Source: Microcaldota archaeon (GTDB taxonomy: Archaea > B1Sed10-29 > JACOVT01). From it: a stretch of DNA of 10,914 nucleotides. The first letter of the stretch is position 1. Each line of letters starts with the position of its first letter. The position numbers and the translations under genes are program-made. Below the pieces are notes generated by a model. The model was not told the DNA's origin and made no database searches. It worked only from the letters and a program-made list of their open reading frames with translations. The stretch lies in contig JACOVT010000082.1 of NCBI GenBank assembly GCA_016177165.1, positions 1-10,914 on the forward strand, written 5' to 3'. Of the stretch, positions 1 to 6,546 are shown in pieces.

Positions 1-1215
1 ATAGCGCCCTTGTAGCTTTACGATCGCCTGGCCCACTTCGAGACGGCCGAGAGCGTCCCACTGGTCCTGCGGAAGCAGCATCGCCCTGGACGCGGCCTGC
101 ACGTCCGCCTGGTGACGAAGGTTGAAGCAGATTACAGAATAGGTGTTGCCTAGCGTTTCAACGGTCAATTTGCTGGGATGCTGGTCGCAGAGGACTATCG
201 CCTCGCCCAGCGAGCGGATCATCCTGAAGACATATCGCATATATGGACTGTCCATATTATGGTACTCCTCGGCGATGATCGCGTGTTTGAACTCGGGCGA
301 GGGCTGTTGGAGACGGTAGGTGTAGATCGAATTCACCAAGGACATACAGAGGAAGGCTTTGTCGGCCGTCGAACCGAGCGAATGCAACTTGAGGACGACG
401 TTGTTCTCCAAGAGCTTCGAGATATCGAGCGAGCGAGTTGTATTGAAGACTCGATTAGTTGTTCCGAATCCGATCGCCTGAAGCACGGAGAGCAGCGAAT
501 CGCGGGCGTAGGCGATCACTTTGGATTTGGTGGTCTGGATCTCGTCCTGGATAGCCCTGAATGTCGGATAGGTGCCGCTGCCAGTGTAGGTCCCGTGCTT
601 CGTGCATAAAGCGTCGAGCTTTTCGAGGAGGAGGTTTCGCAGCCCCTCGACAGTAAGGAGCTGCATATCCCGGAAGTATGCCTGCACGAAGAGTTCGACG
701 ACCCCCTTGAGGTAGTCCCGGTACGCGTCGCCGGTCAGGGGTACGGGCGGTACGAGTGGGTTGAATTCGAGATCGTGCCCTGCGGTAACCCACAGCGCGT
801 CTGAAGGAAAGTAGTCTTGCTTCCAGTCGACCACGAGATACGGCTTGCCCTTCTCATGAAGCGATTGAAGAAGAATTCGGACGGCGTTGGTTTTGCCCGA
901 GCCTGATCTACCTAGAACAGCAGTATGTGAGGTCCATTCGGATTCGTGGAGGCCAAAAGGAAAGAGTTCCAGGCCATTGTAGACGACCGTCCCGAGAGGC
1001 TGGTACTCGCTCGTTGCCTGTTCCTTTGTCGGCGGAGGCAACAGGATTTTCTCGTCGAGGTTGCCGAGGTGTTTTGCGGCGAGAGCTAGTATTGCCGATC
1101 TATAGATTTGTGCGCTCGCAGGATCGGTCACGCGGGAAGCTAAAAGGAGGCGATCTACTTTGGAGCCAAGGATGGGTCGGAGCTTGTCCACCAGATCTTC
1201 TATCTCATTTTTCAT
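1..1215 (-). CDS. HerA/DUF87-like P-loop ATPase, partial at left edge
   Basis: Reading the minus strand from ATG at 1215 gives 405 codons with no stop before the left edge, so the C-terminus is missing. Residues 102-109 are a Walker A motif (GRSGSGKT), followed by a strand ending in VVDWK near 128-132. A Walker B motif with the pattern IIAEE lies at about 313-317, and CDQHPSK follows about 45 residues later as a sensor-like segment. This order is typical of HerA/FtsK-type ATPases of the DUF87 kind, which form hexameric rings and act on DNA or as motors in defence and secretion systems. Residues 1-95 are a helical N-terminal region without a recognised domain. The start overlaps the stop of the upstream coiled-coil gene as ATGA (1212-1215), so the two are almost surely co-translated. 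The substrate is unknown. It is shorter and clearly different from the second HerA-like ATPase at the right of the window. Confidence 0.85.
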   Translation of the reverse strand, partial: MKNEIEDLVDKLRPILGSKVDRLLLASRVTDPASAQIYRSAILALAAKHLGNLDEKILLPPPTKEQATSEYQPLGTVVYNGLELFPFGLHESEWTSHTAVLGRSGSGKTNAVRILLQSLHEKGKPYLVVDWKQDYFPSDALWVTAGHDLEFNPLVPPVPLTGDAYRDYLKGVVELFVQAYFRDMQLLTVEGLRNLLLEKLDALCTKHGTYTGSGTYPTFRAIQDEIQTTKSKVIAYARDSLLSVLQAIGFGTTNRVFNTTRSLDISKLLENNVVLKLHSLGSTADKAFLCMSLVNSIYTYRLQQPSPEFKHAIIAEEYHNMDSPYMRYVFRMIRSLGEAIVLCDQHPSKLTVETLGNTYSVICFNLRHQADVQAASRAMLLPQDQWDALGRLEVGQAIVKLQGRY

Positions 1216-1550
1216 AGTTCGAGCATGGCGATGTCCCCCATTAACTTCTGTATTTCGCGTTCAAGTCCAGCCCGCTCCTGGCGGAAGCGAACCAGCGTCC
1301 CGCGTTTCTCGGATTCGAGGGCGGCCAGCCTACCGCTTAGAGCGCCCCTGGCGTTGTCGATCTCGGCATATCCGGTCGGGAGTTGCGGCAAGCGTTTCAA
1401 AGCCAAAGAAGCATCTTGAATCTGGAAGTCCAATATGGCTAGGATGCTTTCGTGCTGGGCGTCAAGCTCGGAGAGCTTCTGCTGTATGAAGTCGATCTGA
1501 TTTGTAAGGCGAGAGACGATAAAATCTTTGGGGAGTGCAGCCTCGGTCAT
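1212..1550 (-). CDS. small coiled-coil protein upstream of HerA-like ATPase
   Basis: A 112-residue, highly charged, cysteine-free protein that is almost entirely helical by eye. Heptad-like spacing of Leu/Ile is visible at about residues 14-50 (FIVSRLTNQIDFIQQKLSEL) and again at 70-112, split by a Pro-Thr-Gly turn near 58-60. No signal peptide or membrane segment is present. It most likely dimerises and may be a partner or adaptor of the ATPase encoded next, to which it is coupled by an ATGA overlap. I do not recognise a named family. The start is not certain: a near-consensus Shine-Dalgarno (AAGGGGGTGA) lies about 19 bases upstream of ATG 1550, which is too far for a normal spacing, and no in-frame start lies closer. 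A six-codon mini-frame fills the gap (see 1547-1567). Confidence 0.72.
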   Translation of the reverse strand: MTEAALPKDFIVSRLTNQIDFIQQKLSELDAQHESILAILDFQIQDASLALKRLPQLPTGYAEIDNARGALSGRLAALESEKRGTLVRFRQERAGLEREIQKLMGDIAMLEL

Positions 1551-1567
1551 TGGAGACGTCTTTGCAT
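1547..1567 (-). other. six-codon leader mini-ORF before the coiled-coil gene
   Basis: The strong Shine-Dalgarno-like stretch AAGGGGGTG is followed directly by ATG at 1567-1565, encoding MQRRLQ and a TGA. That TGA (1549-1547) overlaps the ATG of the coiled-coil gene as ATGA. The arrangement could deliver ribosomes to the real gene by termination-reinitiation. The Shine-Dalgarno is only about 2 bases from this ATG, so initiation here is also non-ideal. Sequence pattern only. Confidence 0.3.
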
Positions 1568-1703
1568 CACCCCCTTTTAAGCTTATCGAAAGCCGGTGGC
1601 TACCGGGCTAGTATCCCGCTACCGCAGCAGGCAACGACTAGCCAGATGATACGTTCTACGATGTCCCCGATAGCGACGCGACAGTTTCCAGCGGAGGCGC
1701 CCA
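1551..1703. promoter_or_regulatory. divergent intergenic region with CTAG-centred inverted repeat
   Basis: This 153-base gap separates the minus-strand ATPase pair from the plus-strand PP2C-like gene and must hold promoters for both. It contains a 7-base inverted repeat, GGCTAGT at 1606-1612 and ACTAGCC at 1637-1643, with 24 bases between the arms. It also contains a direct repeat GCTACCG at 1599-1605 and 1618-1624. No convincing sigma70 -35/-10 pair stood out. The repeats may be an operator; this is inference. Confidence 0.4.
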
Positions 1704-3164
1704 GTGACCGCGAACCATGAAGAGCCGCTGCCTGACGGAAGCACGACACAGGCCCAACTGCTCGCTGGGGCACGGGCGCGGGGACAAAGCACCATTAGTA
1801 TCCCGACGCCCAGGGGGATGCGCCTACCCCCCGCAGCTGGGACAAGCCTACCAATGTTCTCGGAAACGGGCTCGGTCTGTACAGCCGGACCAGCCGTCCT
1901 GTTCCGGGATGTGCTATCAAATGGCAACGAGAGGATCTTCCTCGCGCGCGCACGACGCAAGGAGAGCGCCGAGAGGCTTTCTGTAGACTTCACCCGCGCT
2001 TACTACCAAACAGCAGGGCTGTCGCTCAGAGAATGCCTTCGGAAACTCACGAAGCTACTCGCTGAGATTGAGGGCAACACGCTAACCCCTAGAGATCTCG
2101 AAGATTGTGCGATCTTCGAGGTAGACGGCAAATTGGGAGTGGTGCGGTACGCGGGAAATCCACCCCATCTATATATGCTCGAACCGATGATGGATTCGTT
2201 GGGGCAGATCGTTGCGATGAATGAGACAGAGGTAAGCGTTGGCCGAAAGAGAGGGGCAAGTCGCGAGTGGTTGGTAAGCGGCGATCTTGTTGAGTTCGAC
2301 GCCAGAGGAAGAGTCTTGGTGTCTATGAGCGATGGGTTTGCTAGGACAAAGGTTGGCGGTACGCCAATAGGTAAGAAGGGGGCTCGATCCATCCTGTTGG
2401 ATGTGGCACTTGATGTCCTAAAAAATGAGCCAAGTGCTCCCCCAGAACAACTAACCGACGCCTTTCTGATTGAGTGGAACTCCCTCCTTGAGAGGGAGAA
2501 GCAAAGAGGCAATTCAATAAATCTCTCGCAAGATTTAGTAATCGTGCTTATAAAACTTCCTGAATTAGATAAAGCACTCCCACAAGGGGGGGCGTTCGGC
2601 CCAGGAGAATGTGAAGGGGTAATTGACCCGACTATAAATACATATAGGCATGACGTGGGCATGCAGCGATATATCGCGAAGTTGCATGCCTATGAGAGCG
2701 AAGATCTAGAAGGCTGGGGTTACGGTAGCCTAGCGGATCGTCAGCAGGCCAGGGATTTCGCCAGGGGCATCTGTGGCCGCCTATTTGTGGAAGAAATAGT
2801 CCGACCGAGAAAGGAGGCGAAGTATATCCTGACTCCAGAGCGACTCCACCCTAGGGACTGGACCGATCTCCAGGATCTAGCCAATCAGGTTAGGTTTGAG
2901 GTGGACCATGAAGAAGACAGGGTAGCTGTAGTCCCGATTGCCGAAGATCCACGCGGCCAGGAGAAGCTTTGGGCGAATTTCGTTTTGAAAGGATTGGACG
3001 GCAATCGGTTACGTCAGTGCTACGAAATAGTATGCAGGCGGCTATACATTCCCGACGCAACGAGAGCGAGCCACCAGGAAACTTGCAGCAACGCTTGCGC
3101 GCAGCGGAGATTCAAGCGTGGGTATATGAAGGGCTATCGTAAGTCGCGAAAAAAGCAAAACTGA
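1704..3164 (+). CDS. PP2C/SpoIIE-like protein with C-terminal cysteine cluster, probably catalytically degenerate
   Basis: The 486-residue product starts at GTG 1704, chosen because GGAGG at 1693-1697 sits 6 bases upstream. Residues about 62-285 follow the SpoIIE/PPM phosphatase layout: a strand pair, a helix at 107-122 (LRECLRKLTKLLAEI), then RYAGNPP at 148-154 matching the usual Y-A-x-A-G-H-P-P turn, SDG at 209-211 and a final D277 before a hydrophobic strand. The usual first aspartates are not visible: where GGDxxD and GDxxGHG should be, I read GPAVLFRD and ARARRKES. Loss of these metal ligands would make it a pseudophosphatase or a sensor. Residues 310-435 match nothing I know. The C-terminus has C439, C444, C461 and C465 followed by a very basic tail, resembling the CGNR/TRASH-type zinc fingers. 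The gene is AT-richer than its neighbours (one 60-base stretch near 2521 is 35% GC) and rich in ATA, AGA and AGG codons, suggesting separate origin. Confidence 0.6.
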   Translation: MTANHEEPLPDGSTTQAQLLAGARARGQSTISIPTPRGMRLPPAAGTSLPMFSETGSVCTAGPAVLFRDVLSNGNERIFLARARRKESAERLSVDFTRAYYQTAGLSLRECLRKLTKLLAEIEGNTLTPRDLEDCAIFEVDGKLGVVRYAGNPPHLYMLEPMMDSLGQIVAMNETEVSVGRKRGASREWLVSGDLVEFDARGRVLVSMSDGFARTKVGGTPIGKKGARSILLDVALDVLKNEPSAPPEQLTDAFLIEWNSLLEREKQRGNSINLSQDLVIVLIKLPELDKALPQGGAFGPGECEGVIDPTINTYRHDVGMQRYIAKLHAYESEDLEGWGYGSLADRQQARDFARGICGRLFVEEIVRPRKEAKYILTPERLHPRDWTDLQDLANQVRFEVDHEEDRVAVVPIAEDPRGQEKLWANFVLKGLDGNRLRQCYEIVCRRLYIPDATRASHQETCSNACAQRRFKRGYMKGYRKSRKKQN

Positions 3165-3320
3165 TCGCCCGTTCACGCCCAGCCTTATTCTCAGCCACTA
3201 TATCTAGTATCAGATGCCCCACGATACGTCCTATATTTTGTGACTGGAAATACTAGGCGCCGCTAGTAACATTAAGGACTGAGTACAAACATCACTTTGG
3301 CGCTGAATTCGGGGGGGCTC
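3165..3320. promoter_or_regulatory. intergenic region with perfect 6-6-6 inverted repeat
   Basis: The region has no gene. It contains TACTAG at 3251-3256 and CTAGTA at 3263-3268, perfect 6-base arms around a 6-base GC spacer, plus a further CTAGTA at 3204-3209. It shares CTAGTATC (1608-1615 and 3204-3211) and GATACGT[T/C]CTA (1648-1658 and 3223-3233) with the divergent region at 1551-1703, so a common regulator is possible. No terminator with a U-tract was seen after the gene ending at 3164. Confidence 0.4.
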
Positions 3321-3737
3321 ATGGCGACAACGCTCGAGACGATTGTCAACAAGATCGCAGAGAAGGAGGCCAGCCTCGCAGAGGTCACAGCGCCAGCAAA
3401 GGCCCTTCGATTCGAAGGGGACGCTATCCGTGCCGGAGATGGCCAGATCAGCCTCGATCATGCGGGTTCTGTGAGATTCTGCCAGCTAGTCGGCGCCCCG
3501 ACCCACTACCTTAGAAAGCTTTCTCCACAGCTCAAGGAATCGATCCTTCAGTATCACATCGACCACAGTGATGCTGAATGGCCCGAAGTCGCACTTATTA
3601 CTCGCGAGAATCGCCTTGTAGGACTCCGCGGCGCCGGCTTGGTCCACCTTCGGGGCGCAGAAACCATCAACGCGGTCGTCGACGTCGGTCACGTTTCGTC
3701 AACTCGATCTGATTGCAGGAGGGGCCTAGCTATGTAG
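3321..3737 (+). pseudogene. truncated DUF932-like phage/plasmid protein (N-terminal part)
   Basis: From ATG 3321 (a G-run at 3311-3317 serves as a close Shine-Dalgarno) the frame encodes 138 residues. The part with VRFCQLVGAPTHYLRKL followed by a helix and LITRENRLVGLRG resembles the start of DUF932-type proteins, where a helical segment selecting 'cxxlgipxxYLxxl' precedes a strand-rich core. Family members are usually around 300 residues, so this is less than half a protein. The homology appears to stop near residue 125 and the last residues (STRSDCRRGLAM) look like read-through into unrelated sequence. I read it as a truncated remnant, possibly left by recombination when the downstream operon was inserted. 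A TTG at 3297 would add 8 residues but has a poorer ribosome site. It could alternatively be a small functional protein. Confidence 0.5.
3718..3737 (+). other. Shine-Dalgarno followed by a start-stop (ATG-TAG)
   Basis: GGAGGGG at 3718-3724 is followed after 7 bases by ATG at 3732-3734 and immediately by TAG at 3735-3737. This is a well-spaced initiation site with no coding sequence. It lies inside the end of the DUF932-like remnant and may be a relic of a lost gene start or a regulatory ribosome-loading site upstream of the ubiquitin-like operon. Confidence 0.35.
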
Positions 3738-3778
3738 AGCGACGCGTCTGACTTTGCGCCCTTTTGAAAATCACACCT

Positions 3779-3796
3779 TGCCGGCATGATCCGGCA
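3779..3796 (+). promoter_or_regulatory. inverted repeat just upstream of the Ubl ribosome site
   Basis: TGCCGG (3779-3784) and CCGGCA (3791-3796) are perfect 6-base arms around CATGAT. The repeat ends 4 bases before the Shine-Dalgarno GGGAGG (3801-3806) of the ubiquitin-like gene. It could be an operator or an RNA hairpin that tunes translation of the first operon gene. I found no convincing promoter boxes in 3738-3812. Confidence 0.4.
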
Positions 3797-3812
3797 CACC
3801 GGGAGGATGCCA

Positions 3813-4037
3813 ATGAGCAAGTATATGACCGTCAGGGCCGCGGGAAGCCCGAAGACGATCAAGATCCATGTTCGCGATCGAGAAACCGTAGGCGAGATGT
3901 TGACCGCCAATCGCTTCCAGGGGATGACGCTGTTCGATCCGACGAGTGGCCAACCCCTGTCACCGGGCACCGATCTGAGCCGGTATCCGGACGGTATGAA
4001 ATGGGCCATCGCGCCACGCCCCCAATGGGGACTCTAG
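3813..4037 (+). CDS. ubiquitin-like modifier (beta-grasp), 74 residues
   Basis: The start at ATG 3813 is preferred because GGGAGG (3801-3806) lies 6 bases upstream; ATG 3807 is in another frame and ATG 3786 lies within the inverted repeat. The 74-residue product has the ubiquitin pattern: strand 1 (KYMTVRA, 3-9), strand 2 (KTIKIHV, 14-20), a helix starting with the ETVGEML segment (24-30), strand 3 (MTLFD, 38-42), the turn GQPLSPGTDLSRY (46-58) that parallels ubiquitin's GKQLEDGRTLSDY, and a last strand KWAIA (63-67). The tail is PRPQWGL: no diglycine, but a single Gly73 followed by one Leu. The neighbouring JAB peptidase could remove Leu74 to expose Gly73 for E1 adenylation, as known for related bacterial systems. 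First gene of the operon; 29 bases separate it from the next gene. The fold assignment is by pattern, not alignment. Confidence 0.7.
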   Translation: MSKYMTVRAAGSPKTIKIHVRDRETVGEMLTANRFQGMTLFDPTSGQPLSPGTDLSRYPDGMKWAIAPRPQWGL

Positions 4038-4066
4038 TTGGCGATCGATGACGGAGATCAATCCCC

Positions 4067-4417
4067 ATGAGCCCAGAATTCGCCCAACTGCTGCGCGACT
4101 TCCAACAGAAGTCCTCCGATACTCGTGCTTCATGCTACTGGGAGGAGAAGGGCTGGCGTCGTATCAACAATACCTTCGTAGGTATATTTCAATCCGGCAA
4201 GATCGAGTGCGCCGGCGAAATCGTCGAACGCGCCGGCCAAGTCGAAACCTACATCTACGATCCTCCCCCTGAGATCCGGAGGCACCAATGGGCCCCATGC
4301 CTGTTTTATGTCGGAATCGGCAAATTTCGAGTCAACATTATCTCCAATTCTCCACGTACCGTGGACGCCGCAATCCTGGGTGTCGAGGCGGTCCTAGCGG
4401 AGTGCCGCCATGTTTGA
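4067..4417 (+). CDS. candidate E2-like (UBC-fold) conjugating protein
   Basis: A 116-residue protein starting at ATG 4067 with GGAG at 4053-4056, 10 bases upstream. An N-terminal helix (3-14) is followed by about four strands, then YIYDPPPEIRRH (62-73), similar to the Y-P-x-x-P-P loop and following histidine of E2 enzymes, then W75 and C78, and a C-terminal helix (98-113, TVDAAILGVEAVLAE). C78 is the best candidate for the catalytic cysteine; C23, C48 and C113 are others. Position between a ubiquitin-like gene and JAB/E1 genes strongly supports an E2 role. The protein is shorter than eukaryotic E2s (about 150 residues), as in several divergent bacterial E2 families. It overlaps the JAB gene by 8 bases. 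An alternative is an unrelated small partner protein of the E1. Confidence 0.58.
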   Translation: MSPEFAQLLRDFQQKSSDTRASCYWEEKGWRRINNTFVGIFQSGKIECAGEIVERAGQVETYIYDPPPEIRRHQWAPCLFYVGIGKFRVNIISNSPRTVDAAILGVEAVLAECRHV

Positions 4418-5078
4418 CAAGGACACCATAGCGACCCTCCAGGCGCGACTTCGAGTCTGCAACCGCCAGCTGCGGGCAATCTCGAACGGCCTCGCGACCT
4501 CGGCGGGCCAGAGTTCAAGGGAGGCGTTCGCCGCACAGCTTAACGATCTGGTCCAGATCGCATCCCTGAAGCGTGCGGTGCTCGCGGAACTTCGGCTGCG
4601 CCACGACTCGGAAGACCAGATTACTTTTTGCGTTTCGTCGCTCCTGTTGCACGACCTATGGAAGGCGTGTACCACCACGGACTGCGAAGACGCGCGTCTG
4701 GTGACGGGCTTCAACCTCGGCACTCTTATGGTATTGGAGCGCGCCTTCGATGTACCCAAGAGCCGGCAGAGTGACGCAGGGGTAGAGCTGGACATCGGGG
4801 CCTTCTACCAGACCCTCGAACGGCTGGATCAGCTCGGATTTCTCCTCCTGTGCCACTGCCATTCCCACCCTGGCTCGGGGCCAGCGTCCGTTACGCCATC
4901 TTCAATCGACCGGACCCTTCAGCAAGGGCTGGAACGACTCGGCTACAAAACCATCGGTGTCATCGTGAACCGCGAAGGATTCGTGAAGTTCTACGCCAAC
5001 GACTTGTCATATGAGGTGGAATGCCATGGACAAGGCATCCGGAAGCTCGGCCCGACACTGCTCAAGATCGAACTCTGA
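4410..5078 (+). CDS. JAB/JAMM-family isopeptidase (deubiquitinase-like)
   Basis: The 222-residue protein starts at ATG 4410, 7 bases after GGAG (4399-4402), overlapping the upstream gene. Residues 1-68 form a charged helical or coiled-coil region. The JAMM metalloprotease core follows: H151-S-H153-P-G, then S164-x-x-D167, the zinc-binding HxHPx10SxxD signature, with E93 in CEDARLVTG as the likely catalytic glutamate. All expected zinc and catalytic residues are present, so it should be active. In ubiquitin-like operons such enzymes mature the modifier and remove it from targets. Here the obvious substrate is the 74-residue modifier with its single residue after glycine. The helical N-terminal extension is unusual and may bind another component. 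The E1 gene starts within the last 53 bases of this one. Confidence 0.87.
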   Translation: MFDKDTIATLQARLRVCNRQLRAISNGLATSAGQSSREAFAAQLNDLVQIASLKRAVLAELRLRHDSEDQITFCVSSLLLHDLWKACTTTDCEDARLVTGFNLGTLMVLERAFDVPKSRQSDAGVELDIGAFYQTLERLDQLGFLLLCHCHSHPGSGPASVTPSSIDRTLQQGLERLGYKTIGVIVNREGFVKFYANDLSYEVECHGQGIRKLGPTLLKIEL

Positions 5079-5865
5079 CCAATTCTACGTCAAATTTGAA
5101 GTTCCGGGGACTCAACCGCAGGATCCCCTTGAGGATATCTCCACGGACCGGCAGGCGCGACTAGAAGGATTCAGCCAGGAACGCTTCGCGAACGCCACCG
5201 TGCTCCTGGTCGGGGCCGGCGGCCTCAATGGCCCGATCGGTGTCGGGCTCGCTCGTGAAGGGATCGGGCGCACGAAGATCTTTGACCACGACGTGGTCCA
5301 TCTGTCGAACCTCTCGCGCCAGAAGTTTTATATAGAGGACCTCTACCATAACAAGGCCCTGTGCCTCGCCAGGAACCTGGCCCGGGAGGCCGTAAGTCCG
5401 GTGGTCATTGAGGGGCACGCGCGATCTTTCGAAGAAGCGATCGAGGCGGGGATCGATCTTTCAGCCGACGTCGTGATTAACGGAACGGACAACGACGCGG
5501 TTCGCGTGGCAACTTCCCGTGCATATCCGCGCACGCCGGTCATATTTCTGGCTGTCGCGGAGAACTGCGATAACGGATATGTCTTTGTTCAAGAACCCAG
5601 CGGCCCTTGCTTCGGGTGCTTGTTTCCGGAAGCACTGGTCGAAGACCCCAATCGCCGTTTCCCCTGCAAGGTTCCCGCGATCTTGGACATTAACACGGTG
5701 CTCGCGGGATTGGCCTTGTACGCGGTTCGCACTCTTCTATCCGAGGCTCCCCGCAACTGGAATTACTGGGAAATCTTTGTTGATGGATCGATACCAGCTC
5801 GGCCGCGGGTCGTGACGCGCCGCGCCGATTGCCCCGCCTGCTCGACCTGGAGGATATGCCCGTGA
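5026..5865 (+). CDS. E1-like adenylyltransferase of the ThiF/MoeB family
   Basis: A single-domain E1 of 279 residues. The nucleotide-binding motif GAGGLNG is at 63-69, the strand ending D87-H-D89 is followed by SNLSRQ (94-99) with the conserved Asn95, Arg98 and Gln99, then K110 and NGTDN (151-155) with Asp154. Zinc-binding pairs are C194-x2-C197 and C269-x2-C272, as in MoeB and ThiF. C213 sits where ThiF/MoeB carry their conserved cysteine (before a VPAIL segment). It is therefore expected to adenylate the C-terminus of the modifier using ATP. Start ATG 5026 is preferred: GAGGTGG (5013-5019) is 6 bases upstream; ATG 5011 is the only other in-frame start before V59. This forces a 53-base overlap with the JAB gene, and the overlapped first 17 residues are Ser-rich and uninformative. 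The stop overlaps the next start as GTGA. Confidence 0.93.
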   Translation: MDKASGSSARHCSRSNSDQFYVKFEVPGTQPQDPLEDISTDRQARLEGFSQERFANATVLLVGAGGLNGPIGVGLAREGIGRTKIFDHDVVHLSNLSRQKFYIEDLYHNKALCLARNLAREAVSPVVIEGHARSFEEAIEAGIDLSADVVINGTDNDAVRVATSRAYPRTPVIFLAVAENCDNGYVFVQEPSGPCFGCLFPEALVEDPNRRFPCKVPAILDINTVLAGLALYAVRTLLSEAPRNWNYWEIFVDGSIPARPRVVTRRADCPACSTWRICP

Positions 5866-6317
5866 GTTTTGTTGGTACCTATCACTTCATCCTATGGCTA
5901 CTCGCCATGATCGGCATCGGGGTCGGAACTGGAACTGTAAAGTTCGTGGTTGGTGTCCTCGGAGTTCTACTTCTTCCCGGGATAACAGCCGGGGCGCGAG
6001 CTGCCCGCTTCGGCTGTTTTCTCTGTTTAGTCCCTCCGGTGAGCTATCTGACCTTCGTCGCAATCCTATGGGACGAGAAGACTTTCGCGGGGATCTTTAT
6101 GTTCCTGCTGATTCCCCTGTGCCTCTGCCCGGTGATAGACGCATATCACCGGGGAAGTGTCGCGCCGAAACCGGATCCAATGGCGGGAACAGCGGAGTTT
6201 CCGTGGGCTGAGTTCACAAGATTACGGGACGACAACATCGAAAACACCAACTCGCAAGTCAAGGGTCGCGTGAAACAACTTCGGGAACAGGTGCGCCGGC
6301 GGCGTGGCCGGGGGTAG
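5862..6317 (+). CDS. small polytopic membrane protein, function unknown
   Basis: GTG 5862 is chosen over ATG 5856 because GGAGG (5849-5853) is 8 bases from the GTG and only 2 from the ATG, and the GTG forms a GTGA overlap with the E1 stop. The 151-residue product has about four hydrophobic segments (roughly 7-26, 28-44, 50-70 and 75-94), then a soluble tail of about 55 residues ending in a very basic helix (VKGRVKQLREQVRRRR). The tail should be cytoplasmic by the positive-inside rule. No enzyme motif is visible; four cysteines (C52, C55, C87, C89) lie in or near membrane segments. The tight coupling to the E1 gene suggests that the conjugation machinery works at, or modifies, a membrane complex. 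Confidence 0.73.
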   Translation: MSFVGTYHFILWLLAMIGIGVGTGTVKFVVGVLGVLLLPGITAGARAARFGCFLCLVPPVSYLTFVAILWDEKTFAGIFMFLLIPLCLCPVIDAYHRGSVAPKPDPMAGTAEFPWAEFTRLRDDNIENTNSQVKGRVKQLREQVRRRRGRG

Positions 6318-6324
6318 TGCCGGA

Positions 6325-6546
6325 ATGAAAGACATATTTGTACTTGGGAAGCCGATCCTGTGGGCTGTCACGCTCCTGCTGGTGATCGCCTATGTCTTCC
6401 CCAAGCTTTTCTTGTTCCTCGTAGCGGTCACTGGCTACGCGCTCTGTGCTCGACAGGCCCGAAGGGCGCGAGCTGCTGCACGTGAAGACTTGGAATGGTC
6501 GAACCTATTGCGGCGTGAACGCCAGCCTTGGGAGGGCGACTGGTGA
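6325..6546 (+). CDS. small membrane protein with two hydrophobic segments
   Basis: Starting at ATG 6325 (GGGGG at 6310-6314 upstream) the product is 73 residues; an in-frame GTG at 6304 would overlap the previous gene by 14 bases and add 7 residues. Two hydrophobic stretches at about 9-24 and 27-42 are separated by a Phe-Pro-Lys turn, giving a hairpin. A strongly basic then acidic tail follows (CARQARRARAAAREDLEW). It ends in a GTGA overlap with the next gene. It resembles the upstream membrane gene only in layout and is likely part of the same membrane complex. No family recognised. Confidence 0.65.
   Translation: MKDIFVLGKPILWAVTLLLVIAYVFPKLFLFLVAVTGYALCARQARRARAAAREDLEWSNLLRRERQPWEGDW

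Noticed and set aside
178..609. Plus-strand open frame of 143 codons near the left edge
   Set aside because: It overlaps the ATPase read on the minus strand, which has Walker A and Walker B motifs and is open across the whole interval.
2003..2662. Minus-strand open frame of 219 codons opposite the PP2C-like gene
   Set aside because: It is Ser- and Arg-rich without motifs, and the plus strand carries recognisable PP2C features in the same interval.
3764..3792. Sigma70 promoter with TTGAAA at 3764-3769 before the ubiquitin-like gene
   Set aside because: No acceptable -10 box lies 16-18 bases downstream, so no promoter is called.
4048..4272. Plus-strand frame starting at ATG 4048 between the modifier and E2-like genes
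   Set aside because: It lacks its own ribosome site, gives an Arg-rich product without motifs and overlaps the better supported frame starting at 4067.
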